Part shown: positions 52,718-64,000 of the stretch, piece after piece
Layout of the letters: every line of letters begins with the position of its first letter
Numbering within the stretch: the stretch's first letter is position 1
Source: Trichostrongylus colubriformis
Taxonomy: Eukaryota; Nematoda; Chromadorea; Rhabditida; Trichostrongylidae
Assembly: GCA_963978905.1 (NCBI GenBank)
Contig: OZ022257.1
Coordinates: 6,949,155 to 7,013,154 of the forward strand
DNA: 64,000 bases
Direction of reading: 5' to 3'
Translations under genes and position numbers: made by a program
Notes under the pieces: generated by a model
What the model saw: only the letters and a program-made list of their open reading frames with translations
Told to the model about the DNA's origin: nothing
Databases searched by the model: none

Positions 52718-54255
52718 CAGGGTCAAGCCTCAGTTGAGGGATCCTCAACGGGGGGGGGGTCGTATTTGGTCCGCTAGGAGGGGGGGGGGTCGTAATCGTT
52801 GAGGTAGACAGTGACCAACAGAATTTCTCAGACTGAGGGTCTAAATTGTAAGGTGAGAAATGATAAAACTGATTAACTGGGTTCGAACCCGAAACTAGTT
52901 TAACTCGATCATCATGGAAACTTCATGCATGGCGCAATCCGCAACGAAGCCAACCAGTGTAAATGAACCTTTCATTGGTCTGCCGGCACAGAATTCACGT
53001 ACAGAGACACCTTCGAAATTGACCGATTAGCCGTGGGAAGCGGCATCTATCCCTGGGTATCGCCGTGGATAGATACTCCAAAAACTATAAGTTGAAAAAG
53101 GAAAATTAGCTGATATGAACTTCTTCCATACCTTACTACGACCGTAAGTACGTAACCTAGTGTTGGCGGCCACTATGTGGACCGGAAAAACGTTTGTATC
53201 CATTGAGAAAGTGGATGAAATCCTCATGCATGGCGCATCCCACAGAAAAGCTGACCGAAGCTTCTCGCCTTTCCACTAGGCCTTCGAGAGCGAAGGATGC
53301 ATACTGGGAAAATTTCAGTAACAATGAATCGATTTTAGGGAAGATTCGTGGGAAGATCTCGCAAATTCGACGAAAAAAAGGTCCCCTCAACTAGCTTTTC
53401 TGAATTTTTCTTGCTTCGTTTCAGAGGTGTGGCATAGCTCAGGTAGTTATTCGAAAGCAAAAACCTCGCAGTTTCTGCTTCACCCAAACGAACTCATATA
53501 GTTAAGTTTGAAGGAAGTTATGGTCATTTGAAGTAAAACACTCCGAAATTCCCCTCAACTGGCCCTCAACTGGCTTCCCTCAAAATAACTTGCTTCCTTT
53601 CAGAGGTATGGCTTAGCTCAGGTACTCATTCGAAAGCAAAAACCTCGCAGACTCTGCTTCACCCAAACGAACTCATGTAGTTAAGTTTGAAGGAAGTTAT
53701 GGTCATTTGAAGTGAAACACTCCGAAATTCCCCTCAACTAACCCTCAACTGGAAACCCATATCGAGAACTAAGCAACCATAAGGGAAAGCAAGTAGTCAA
53801 TAGATAGGTCTAAGGAAGTTATTGGGAAAACAGGTCACAGCTGCTTGAAAGATGGGCTCTAGGTAAAGTTTGAAGTGTTTTAATAATATCGGAATTTAGT
53901 ATGGGACGATAATAAGATAACGCGCTCCAACGCGACCGCTTCGCACGTCGCCCGAAACGGGCGGTCGCCCGTCGCCTGAAACGAAACTTCAAAGGTAACA
54001 GTCTTTTGTTTTTGTTTTTTTGATCGAGAGCCCCTTCTGGATCATTTCTAGACTTGTCCAGTTCTCGTGCCTTCATTATTACTGATTCAGTTCCAGCTAA
54101 ACCAGCAGCGGAAACTGGTGGCATACCACCAGTTCCCGCTGCTGGTTTTTCAAAACTAACAATCGCAGACGTAAAAGGGGGTCGTATTGGGGGCTCCTTT
54201 TTTGGGGGAGGGTCGTATTTTTTGAAAATTTCCCTCAACTGGACGCTTGACCCTG
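52718..54255. mobile_element. CAGGGT-TIR / G-run GTCGTA family, long copy 1
   Basis: CAGGGTCAAGCCTCAGTTGAGG at the left and CCTCAACTGGACGCTTGACCCTG at the right. The left end holds two G-runs each followed by GTCGTA (52750-52795), and the right end holds GGGGGTCGTATT and GGGTCGTATTTT. The interior contains a 178-bp tandem duplication (from about 53410 and 53588) that long copy 2 lacks. A 49-base imperfect palindrome (54099-54147) precedes the right G-runs. Confidence 0.8.
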
Positions 54256-54442
54256 CCTGAGACTGAGAAATCATGGAGAATTCGTGTTCAGGAGAAGTGG
54301 GAAAGCTGATAAATAAAGAACCAATATAGGCTAGGCGCTCTAGACTTTCGAGGAATGAGTTCGAAGTTCACACGACAAATAATGCGCTCCAAAGTGAATC
54401 ACGGAACTGAAGCTATTATCTGTCTCGCCATCGTATAATTCA

Positions 54443-55010
54443 TTAAAGGCAGCATTAAGGGAAAGTCGGACGAAAAGTAAAAAAAAAAGTAGTGAATGTG
54501 TAAGTCGAGATTCCTAGTAACAGGACAGTGAAGAAACAACGGATGGAACTGGCTAAAAGCCTGAGAAATAGGAACCCCTCTCCACTGTTGATTCTGGCGA
54601 GGACGACCTGTCCGTCAAGAGGCGGGTAGTCCGAACGAGATTTCCACTGGCATGTTGCCAAGTAAACACAAGGGAATGTTTGAAAATACGACAACATCTA
54701 TTCTCTCGAGTGAGCTTCAAGCTAAAACTACGAAGGCGCGCCGCAATACCCTCGATCCTGCCGCATCTCCTTAGCCGCTCCCACCCCAGCCAATTGGGAA
54801 CTACGTCATCCGGAGGCGGGATCGACCTATCAAGAGGCGGGATAGATGGGCGGTTGCGGCGTTTTGCGGCGTTCTTACAGCTCGGAGGGGCGCTTTTTCA
54901 TCGAGATTTCGCCACACGTAGCCTTCTTAGGCCCAGGGCTACCATGTGAGTGACTTCTTGTAAGATTTCGCCATTACCACATTACCCCTAATGCTAATGT
55001 CTTGACTTTG
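54443..55010. mobile_element. diverged copy of the 547-bp TTAA MITE
   Basis: TTAAAGGCAGC at the left is kept; the right end near GTCTTGACTTTGAG is degraded. Interior blocks CAAGAGGCGGGTAGTCC and CCGGAGGCGGGAT match the family. Confidence 0.55.
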
Positions 55011-56422
55011 AGTTTCATTAATTACGATTTCGTGCTAATTCATTAATGCGGTTTGCTGGAGCCCATGAATAGTATTTTAGGTCAAATTGGGTTCTTTTTT
55101 TCCAACAAACGGCTTCCAATCAATAATTCAGTGTTTCCTTTTTCTGTAATCAAACGATAAAGGGAGATTCCCGAGACCAATGCCCTGGGAGATTGTGCAT
55201 TGCGCAACCGAGTTAGAAGCCCCTTTTGTGAACGGCGCGGCTTGCGAAATGTTTTGCGCAAACTTGGAAAATAACTAAGATCAATTGCAGTTCAATATGA
55301 AATATAGCTGGAAATAAACCAGCGCGCCATGCGAATTGCGTTAGGTGCTTTGACGCCGTTGTGAAATGGCCATGCACGGAAGAGAGGGGCCACGGCGAAC
55401 TCAGGCGACTTGACCCGTCTCGTGTGTCCTGAGCCGTACCCGGATTAGTCCCGGACCACACACCAAATCTCACCTTTATTCAGCAAATCACTAAGCTTCT
55501 GCAGAGCTTCTCCCTCCTATGCAATGGATGCTCGATACTGATGCAAATCATTGAATCGTTTGAAAATTTGTTATTTCAAAACAAACTACATACATACAAA
55601 CATACTACTGTCTACTATATATGCATGAAAACTAGCTATGTGTTGTAGCCTTTCAAATAGACGAAATGAATAAGCGTACATAATCCGACCAGATTATGAT
55701 AACAACTGAATATGGGTTGGAACCATCGATTAGCAGAGACCGGAGTGAAATGGTTCTTCCCAAAAAGGGAACAATCATGGTGTTTTTGATATGGCTGGCT
55801 TTTCAAACGCAGTTCAGCGCGGGCACTCCATAAATAGTTTACGAAAAATGGCTAGCACCATCCAGCAACCCCTTCCGTCTATTTCATTGTAATACCGATT
55901 GTGAATACGAGCCTGCCCAACGTCTTTGGTCAGCCCTTATGAACGATGCTTTTCCTTATGAAGTCACAGTGATAAAGTCCAATACGTCTTTTTACCGCCT
56001 GAACAATTTTTTGAAAACTTCGGTTACATCATAGGATTATAAATATGTTTACTGGACACCATAAATTTTCACATTCGACATTTCATTGCCACATTCCAGA
56101 TATTTCTAGCAATACGGCTGGACCTCCTATTTGCGTCTGGTCACGTGAAGAGGCGGTGGTCGCACCATTTGACGCGCGCTCAATTCGCAGGAGGACAAGT
56201 GAGACACATAGCGTGCGGCGATGCCGGGCGGGGGTCGCTAGGTGAATTTCCGCGCGACCGCCAGCGGCGAGCAGCGCGGCAAGCACGAGTCGTTTGGAAT
56301 TCCGCTCCAGACGCAATGAGCTGCTATCATGAGGAACCTTCAAAGGTAGGCTGAATCCCGAAGCTTTCAACTTGCAATCTTTAAAGGTCCCTTACGGTAC
56401 CACCCCATTGCGTCTTGAGTCC
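55011..56422. other. region without a recognised gene
   Basis: No coding pattern could be supported. A GC-rich segment at 56150-56310 shares CGTTTGGAATTCCG and nearby GCGGCG motifs with 59690-59840, probably a diverged repeat pair. Confidence 0.4.
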
Positions 56423-57310
56423 GTCCCAAAAGTCTTGTAGGATTTTTTTTCGATCATCACTTTTTATTATTTTTTTTTCTTCCAACAAACAACGATTTGG
56501 CAACAACGTACTCACCATTGTTATCGATAACACTCTGCCACCTCATAGGTAAATCGTTGATTCCCTTCTCCCGGAACCCTGGGTTCTGGGAGTCGATGAA
56601 GTCAGCGATCGCCTTTGCAAACATGTCATAATCAACGAATTTTCTCTTGGCCAGGAAGGATTCAAGAGGATGGGTGAGGTGATAGTCAGAAGGGGCATTG
56701 TCTGAAGGCTATGCCTGGTGGGGCAGTACATCCCAGCCGAGCTCCTGTAGCTTGGCCTGGGTACTTTTCGCAACTTTCCGCGGAATGGGAGCGGACGTCG
56801 TCACGAAAGAGAGTGACCACGGACCTTCTCCGGCGCTTTACTCGAACAGCGACGGCGAGCTGCTGGAGCTGGTGGGTGCATACGGCATCAGTGACTGTCT
56901 CGCCTTGTACCAGCACCTCATTTGAAGGAATTCCTTCCGCGTTCCAAAAGTAGCACAGTCCTAAGCGTGCTTTGTCTTCCTGGTCGATCTCGCCGTTGCT
57001 GAAGCTGATGAACCAGCGGCGCACGGTCACGTAGCTCACACATCCCTTGCCCAATGCAGCGCTGATGGAGTGGCAAGCTTCCGTCGTTTTGGTGCCGCAA
57101 GACCGCTCATAATATGTAGATGACACCGCAAGTTGGGTGGGTATCGACAACGGGCATCGTAGCTCTCTCCACTGGATCTTGTGGGTCAATATATATTTTG
57201 TTAGAAAGCTTAGAGAACCTTCTACCATATTCCTGAACCGCCTAAAACTGCTTGGAAGTAAACAAGAGTTATTGATTTTTTTGAAAAATCCTACAAGACT
57301 TTTGGGACAA
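56423..57310 (-). mobile_element. mariner transposon copy with broken transposase
   Basis: The ends GTCCCAAAAGTCTTGTAGGA and its complement are perfect over about 25 bases; 888 bp overall, near the compact end for mariner elements. The minus strand carries transposase-like sequence in order: an HTH region (VTVRRWFISFSNGEIDQED), a WWDxKG-like CYFWNAEGIPSNEVL, VVTLFRDDVRSHSAES resembling the HDNARPHTA catalytic block, and a shift into another frame for the PFRLSPHPSSSWPREN-like C-terminal part (56543-56773). The frame change and altered catalytic block make it inactive. Confidence 0.8.
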
Positions 57311-57813
57311 CTTAACACATTAACTTATCACACATTGACAGCTTAAGTACCAGATTTCATTTCTAGAGTGGTTAGCGAATTATTCCCATCAAAATCACTA
57401 GTTTTCGGTTCAAAAATTACATCTTTGCGATATAGCCTGAATCATTTGCTGCTACAACGGTTTCAAACGGACAAGTACGAATCGCTACACTATTTGTTGT
57501 CTCGAGGATTGACATAAATTCCTGTTTAAGCTTTGCTTTGACACTGAGACCAGTACAATATTGCGCACAAGATGAGATACTATGCAACATAATAGCTCGC
57601 AAGGACAACCATCTCTGGCCATGGAACTCTGTAGCCAGTGACTCATTACAAGCACCGAGTCAGATATGTAGAATAGCACAAAACCCGTGAAACGAAGCAA
57701 AAAACCCTGAAAACACCGATTAAATTGATCTTACAGAGTTCAAATTAAGCAGTGCTCTGGCTCTGGCTATATATGGCGCGATCTGCAGTAAGAGATGTGC
57801 TCTGAGCTCTCCA

Positions 57814-59105
57814 CAGGGTCGAGCTACCGTTGAGGAATCCTCAATGGGGGGTCGTATTTGGTCCGCTAGGACGGGGGGGTCGTAATTGTTGAGGTAGGCA
57901 GTGATCATCATGGAAACCTCATGTATGGCGCGATCCGCAACGAAACCGGTCAACGCCAATAGACCTTTTGTTGGTCCGCTGACACCGAAACCACGTACAG
58001 AGACACCTCCGAATTTCACAGATTGACCGTGGAAAGCGATATCTATCAACAGGTACCACCATGGATGGACACTCCAGAAACAATGGGATGGAAACGAAAA
58101 ATTAGCTGATATGGACCTTTTTCATATCTTACTACGATCGCAAATACGTAATCTAGTGTTAGCGGCCACTGCGGATCGGAAAAACGTTTGTACTCATTGA
58201 GAATGGGTGAAATCCTCATGCATGGCGCATTCCACAGAGAAGCTGACCGACGCTTCTTGCTCTCCCACTAGGCCTTCCAGTACGAAGGATGCATACTAGA
58301 GAAATTTTAGTAACAATGAATCAATTTTTCTGAAGAATCATGGGAATATTTCGCAAATTCGGCGAAGAAAGGCTTTCCTCAACTGGCTTTTCTGAAGGTT
58401 TTCTGAAGGTTCCTTCGTTTTGGAGATATGACACAGCTCAGGTAGTCATTCGAAAGCGACAACCTAGCAGACTCCGCTTGACCAAAACGAACTCATATGG
58501 TTAAGTTTGAAGGAAGTTATGGCCATTTCCGTAAAATACTTCGAAATTCTCCTCATCAAATCCTCATCTGGAAACTCATATCGAGAACTAAGCAACCATT
58601 GGGGAATGCAAACGGGCAATGGATAGGTCTGAGGGAGTTATTAGGGAAACAGTTTACAGATGTTCGAAAGATAGACTCTAGGTGAAGTTTGAACTATTTC
58701 CAAAATGCCGGAATTTAGTATGGGGAAGATACCGCGCTCCATCGTGATCGGCGTCGCAGCCGTCGCCTGACATGAGATCCTTAACTTCTCTAGAGTGTAG
58801 AGTATATTGAATTATTGTTTGAAATTGTTCCATTATGAGGCAGAAGCGTGATGAATCTGGAATCTAGGATCCATAGATTATATACTGAGTGATACAGGTG
58901 GGAATTCCACCTGTATCACATATTTTTTGGGGTTTTTGTGTCCATTTAGTTGTATATGGTAGTGAGCATTTAAAAATTCGACAAATGCTTGATGCAATGC
59001 TTAATTGATGGTTTTTGTGCAGAGAGAGGGGGTCGTATTGGGGCCCTCTTTTTTGGGGGGGGCCGTATTTTTTGAAAATTTTCCTCAACTGGACGCTTGA
59101 CCCTG
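57814..59105. mobile_element. CAGGGT-TIR / G-run GTCGTA family, long copy 2
   Basis: CAGGGTCGAGCTACCGTTGAGG at the left and CCTCAACTGGACGCTTGACCCTG at the right. It aligns over most of its length with 52718-54255 (GAGGTAGRCAGTGA, GCGCGATCCGCAACGAA, ACGTACAGAGACACC) but lacks the internal 178-bp duplication. It carries a 31-base perfect-armed palindrome, GTGATACAGGTGG facing CCACCTGTATCAC, at 58889-58919. No transposase frame is visible. Confidence 0.8.
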
Positions 59106-61220
59106 GCTCTCCAACAAACGATTCAGTTCGGTAAACTCTTCCGATTTTGCTATCAAGCAGAACGTTCAAATTGGGTCACGTGACCACAGCTTGGGGTAGC
59201 CACCTTCTTCGCGTGCGGCTATTCAGAACAGAAGCATCGAACTCAAACAGGTCGTGTATTGCGGTGACCCAGTAGGAGTGTCCTGGCAAAAACCCCTTCG
59301 ATGTGAGCACCACCCCCAAACATCGAACTTTTCTAGTCGATGGATGAGTGTAGGTCACAGGAGTGACAGTTGGATGATATATACCGTATCGTATTACTAA
59401 TATAAAATCAAGTGACACAGGGACGTTTTTGTGGGAACACGCCTATCACTCAAAATCAGAGGTCTGAATGAATGGTGTAACCGAATGATTGCTACCACTC
59501 CCTCATCTACAGCTTACACTGTGATTTGTGCCAGCCTACCTGATACTTGAAAAGCGTATCTTCCTTGTTGACCATTTTTCTGACGCAGGATGGTCAGCAT
59601 GGAGGGAATTTCAGATTTCTTTGATTACTTGCGAAATGACATACCCTCCGGTTGAACTGCGGTGACCTTCAACCTCCTATCGAACACGGGTGAGTGGCGA
59701 TTGGTCGAATCTTCGCTTCGCGGAGTCGCACTCGCGGCGCCGTCAGTACGGGCCGTTTGGAATTCCGATGTTGTTGTTGATGCTGTTTCAACAGATGGAG
59801 CTGCAAACGACTCGCACTCGCCGCGTGAAAACTCGACCCAGTAGCACTCACACATCGAAAACGATTCACCCACCTTATAGACCACGCCCATAAACCCGGG
59901 AGATTGCAAATTACCCTAAAGTCCTATGGATAAAGCGGTTTGATTTACCGGTAAAAAAAATTCCTAAAATTCTTTAAAAAAATTTTAGAAATTATCATTG
60001 TTTCAAATTTCTCTCCAGCAGCAGTCACTCCCAATGCAACAGAAAAATTAGATTTCTCATAGCCGATTTCGCGATTTCAACTTCGGGAGATCATAACTCG
60101 GCTCAGACTGCATCTTTTCTCACAGAATAAGAACCATTTGATTCGATACATTTTTGGAAGTATTATGGATATTTGCATATCTTATTTTGAAGAAGGGCTG
60201 ATGATTCATAGAGCGCGAAAACAAAAAAAGTCGACTTCAAACCATCATTCTTTCCGAACACACTGCTGCTGACGAAGCTGTCCAGATGTTTGGAAAAGTG
60301 GGGATAGTTAGCGCTAGACCTGGTGAATATGATAGACGAGTAATGGCTTCAGCTTTCAACTGCTTCAATTACTGGAAGAGGATTTGTGGAAAATGTGCTT
60401 GCGCATAGCTGCCCTGAGAGGTCTATCGGTACCCATTTCTTTGGGTTTTTCCAAATCAAGGCTACTTGAGGTGGATGGTCAAGCTTGTTCAGTACAATGC
60501 TTCACCCCCTCCCCTTGCAGTACTCACATTTGTGGTCACCTTCGCTGGGACTCAGCTAAACAAAAACTCGTGAAGTGAAGTCATCTAAAAATTGCCATTT
60601 TCGCAGTACTTTATAATTTTCCTAATAACTCGAAAAACTTGTAACATTTCAAGAAAAGCATATATCCGGAAAGAGCGACTTTTTCTCTATCTAAGGAGCA
60701 CAACTTGTAATTTAATTCATGTAGACGCGCTTCGAAATTTGAGTTTATCTTGTGAACGCGCGAATGCGGCCAGAACTTTCCTTACAACCTAATTAAAAAA
60801 ATAGCAATAGAAAAAGTAAAGAGAACAGTAAGAATAAAGGTAAAGTTGTAGGCTATTAATGCGATAATCATGAGCACACAGCGCCAGAGAAAAACGTATA
60901 CAAACGTCAATTTTCATTTCCTAGCACAAACCGCTCCTATCTACGGGCCGCTCTTATCTATGGGACTTTAAGGTAGTCCAAATCAGCCATAACTTGGATG
61001 AATTCTGGTGTGGGAATATGCCAAATGCCAAGCAACGAGGGAAAAGACAAATGGACTGTGGTGTGGTTACAATCTGATTACGCGCGTCTGCAGCCGTGTG
61101 CCCCTCATAAGCACAAACACATTGATGACGTGAGCATTTCACTTCAAAACAGTCAATAAGTTTGATTTCTCCAAACACAAGTAAAATTATGAATACCTTT
61201 TTATCGTCCTGACGTCGATT
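59106..61220. other. region without a firmly supported gene
   Basis: Two hints of exons on the minus strand were seen. At about 59535-59595 a GCGTCAG acceptor is followed by an ATG reading MVNKEDTLFKYQ and a GTAGGC donor. At 59176-59413 an open frame includes GFLPGHSYWVTAIHDLFEF. They do not join in phase and I recognise no family, so no gene is called. Confidence 0.3.
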
Positions 61221-61628
61221 TCAGTACTGTGATCCAGTAATAGCAAGGCAGGATGATAGTAATAGTGAATACATAGTCATTATAAAAACATCAATTGGAT
61301 GCTCTTCTAGCATTGGGAAAAGGCACAGATGACCAATAATGGAACCCCCGACAAGGATACCAATCACCAGCGGCAAGTGTATTTTCGTATACCGTGATAA
61401 GAATTGTGACTGAAAACATGTTCCATCAATAAAAATTACTCAGAAGACAAAGTGAACTTGAAGAACATGCGCTATCAAGAGGCTTAGATTTTGAAATATC
61501 ATAGTTCCACTATTTCTGCGGAACTGGTTTTCTACACTTATAAGACTATGTAATGTTCCAGCAAAAGTTTCCATCATACCACTATGATATCCCACCGAGT
61601 TTCCAGAGGAGGAAGACTCGAGTGGCAC
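61221..61628 (-). pseudogene. diverged third YhhN-like copy, partial
   Basis: The minus-strand segments 61440-61628 and 61221-61409 align with exons C and D of the YhhN genes: GMMETFAGTLHSLISVENQ, then FQNLSLLIAHVLQVHF, then HLPLVIGILVGGSIIGHLCL and TMYSLLLSSCLAITGS. A TGA follows HFVF and another TGA follows GSQY, and no first or last exon was found nearby. A short 39-48-nt intron would remove the first stop, so a functional gene with exons I failed to find is possible. The exon B/C boundary of the other two copies is absent here. Confidence 0.5.
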
Positions 61629-61855
61629 ACCTACTATCTATACTATATATAACGCTTCGTCTGACTGTATGTCCTCCGAAAGACAAATGTGTGGAACTAA
61701 ATAGGCACTCGTGAAGATCTACAGGGTGATGGGTGGACCCTTCACCTCGCTCGTAGCCCGAATATTCATAACACCCTTTTCAGATTTCCGATCATCTTCT
61801 AACACTCTTTCATTGACGATAGACGTAGTTTATTATTGCTGCAAAGATGGGGAGA

Positions 61856-61992
61856 TAGGCAAGAGCTTTGGTCTCGGACGGGATTCGAACCCACTCCATG
61901 CTTTCCGGGCTTATGTGCTAACCCACAACATTACTGAAACCCCTTTAATTTAACTCAGATTATCAATAGCCAGTTTACCACAGCTTATCAGC
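61856..61992 (-). repeat. tRNA-derived SINE, copy 3
   Basis: On the minus strand: GGGTTCGAATCCCG (B box), GCCCGGAAAGCAT anticodon arm, and a 5' extension CTGAGTTAAATTAAAGGGG shared with copy 2. Confidence 0.6.
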
Positions 61993-64000
61993 GCCCACAC
62001 GTACAACCATCGAACAGTGAAGTTCAAAGCTAGAGAAGATATTAATTTTGATATTTTGATTTTTGACAGCTACAGAATTTCGGCATAGCCCTCGATAAGG
62101 GCGGGGAGGGGAGGGGGTGGGGGGGGGGGGGGGGGGGGGAAGGGAGGGGATGTTGCAATGCTTATTACTTTTGTCATTGAATCTCTCTAGCCCATTCGCG
62201 ACCGTGACACCAAGTAAGTCAGTTCGGACCGTGTCAGCCACATATGGCTGACAGTGCGCGGCTAGCAGTAAGCTACAGGTCCAAATGTCGCGGTCGCGGT
62301 ACTTCAGGACCCAAGAATCATTAAGGACCCGTGACTCCTCCGCAAATATTTAAATTAAAACGTTGTTTATACTCATTCCATGTGGCCATTCCGGCCATAA
62401 GCAACAAATAAATGAACTAACATCATCGGCACTTCCCACACTGGATAGGGTGTATTGTAGTATTTCTCAAAACCATGAGATTCATTGTAAAAATTTGCCA
62501 CCAACAAGAAATACACGGCAGAACAGAAGAACGTTCAAATCGAAGATTTCGACGAAGCAAACCATTTCTTAGTATATCCTTGCTGTGCTTTTACTCACAG
62601 ATGTGGCTCCAATATCGCACTTATAAAAGCATGGATAAGTGAAGTATCAGAGTTGCTTGATCCTAAAATATGCCAAAGACTTGTCCGTATTATAGATTTG
62701 TCATAGAATTGCGAACTGATAACATTGAATATAGGCTTTAGTTGACATCCATTGCCATCAAAACCTCCTTGCTATTCAAATTCTCATTCAGCAAACATGA
62801 GAGAATCCATGAGAAAAGTTGACTTGATATAGGTATCTGGAATTACGTAGTGCGCTTCTAGTTAATACAGTTTGTGCAATAAGTTCGTTCCGTGTCTTAT
62901 TCTCTGTATTTAACAAGATCCCTTCCATCCTTCAAAAAGGGTGTATGTAATCGATAGAGCTTTTCCTGTCGGTCGTCGCCCTCAGTGAGGTTTCTGAGGA
63001 TAACGAAAAGCTCAAAAGCGAAGGGGACAATTTGAAAAAAATCTCTAGAAGCCTCACAAATTAGAATCTTTCTGATTTCAGCTTGGATGAGTTCGTGGCA
63101 CAGATGTAGGCTTTTGCAAAGTTTTCCGCTTGATGTTATCATCCAAAATTCAGCAAAAGTACCTTCCTCTTGCCTTTACTGCCACAATTTCGTCGATCTT
63201 ATCTAATCAAAATCGAGAATAAACCTTTTCTGCCGAGTAGTTGCGATCGCTGCTCTGCTGGTCAAATCGATGGTGGGTGTCGCCCATCTTGAAGCGAAGA
63301 GCGCCGTCATACATGTGATAGCTGCACGCGGTTCCTACTCATCTGTGCACCCCTTCAGAAATGCACACTTTTCAATCGTGAAAAGGGCTGCTTGTTACAG
63401 ATGGAGCTAGGATAGCCGAATTGCAGTGAACTGTGCCTTCAAAAAGCAAAAATCTGCACTTTTGGCACATCGAAGTTAAGGAAGTTGAGTTTTTCCGCTC
63501 CACGTTAAATCATGAGTGGAGAGTGATGCATTTGTAAGCCCTAAAAACACTAAAGAGCTGGATGATTCGAATAATGTGGTACTGTAGAACAGCAAAAAAG
63601 CTCTGTCGAAAACATATGCAGATAGATTTTGTCGAAAGATGGCGAGGAGTATTGTGAAACACATAAGATGAGAGACGAAAAAAACCTATAGCACAACTCA
63701 ATAACTGAATAGTTTAGAGATTTTCACTTTCCTCATGGTGTGAAACAGAAAATGAAAAGTTCCATATTGATCGTCTTAGAAATAGAGCTATATGAGTGCT
63801 TTCTGAGAATGATTCCACAGAATGAACCAATGAGAATTAAATAAACCTGGCCAACCTTTTTGATATGCTTTACAAATTTGCTCAAATTAACCGAATTGAA
63901 GTGAGCTGTCACTAAAAACTATATCCATGAAGTAACCTCCCTGCAAATGGATAGAGACTTGGTTGCAAATGTAAAGCTTGCTGAGAACTGAAACCGAAAA
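61993..64000. other. terminal region without a recognised gene
   Basis: It includes a nearly pure G tract at about 62106-62151. A minus-strand ORF at 62897-63142 (contains RNLTEGDDRQEKLYRLHTPF) is 81 codons with even composition, but I cannot assign it. No exon chain could be built. Confidence 0.4.
62106..62151 (+). repeat. long G tract
   Basis: An almost uninterrupted run of G with a few A/T, able to form G-quadruplex structures; it may also be an assembly-fragile site. Confidence 0.8.

Overview
The window looks like part of a nematode chromosome. Genes are broken into short exons with GT..AG introns and TTTTCAG-like acceptors. The predicted proteins match Caenorhabditis families closely, and one gene has a spliced-leader-type acceptor six bases before its ATG. 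Long introns filled with many small inverted-repeat elements suggest a clade V (Rhabditina), strongylid-like worm rather than Caenorhabditis; that placement is inference.

Layout: 1-505 is a deleted mariner-like element. 1755-18466 (+) is a nine-exon two-pore potassium channel of the SUP-9/TASK type (346 aa), with a first intron of about 9.6 kb. 18467-24963 has no gene I can support and is repeat-rich. 24964-35907 (+) is a 15-exon SLC12-family transporter, closest to SLC12A8 (608 aa). Tail to tail with it, 36122-39419 (-) is ribosomal protein L35a (rpl-33; 4 exons, 123 aa). 40778-43740 (-) and 48744-51131 (-) are two paralogous five-exon YhhN/TMEM86-like membrane proteins with identical intron phases; 61221-61628 (-) is a diverged third fragment. 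52-64 kb is otherwise dominated by transposon-derived repeats.

The genes do not form an obvious pathway. The membrane proteins are a background K+ channel, a solute carrier and a duplicated YhhN family that lacks both aspartates I recall as catalytic in TMEM86B. All gene models were spliced by hand from reading frame and splice signals, and each stays in frame from start to stop.

Most of the remaining sequence is mobile DNA: a solo LTR with a perfect 5-bp target duplication nested in a TTAA-flanked MITE, a tRNA-derived SINE family (one copy split by a TA-inserted element), a TIR family carrying G-runs followed by GTCGTA, a 412-bp near-palindrome, a perfect 48-bp-stem hairpin, and several MITE families with 2-4 copies each.
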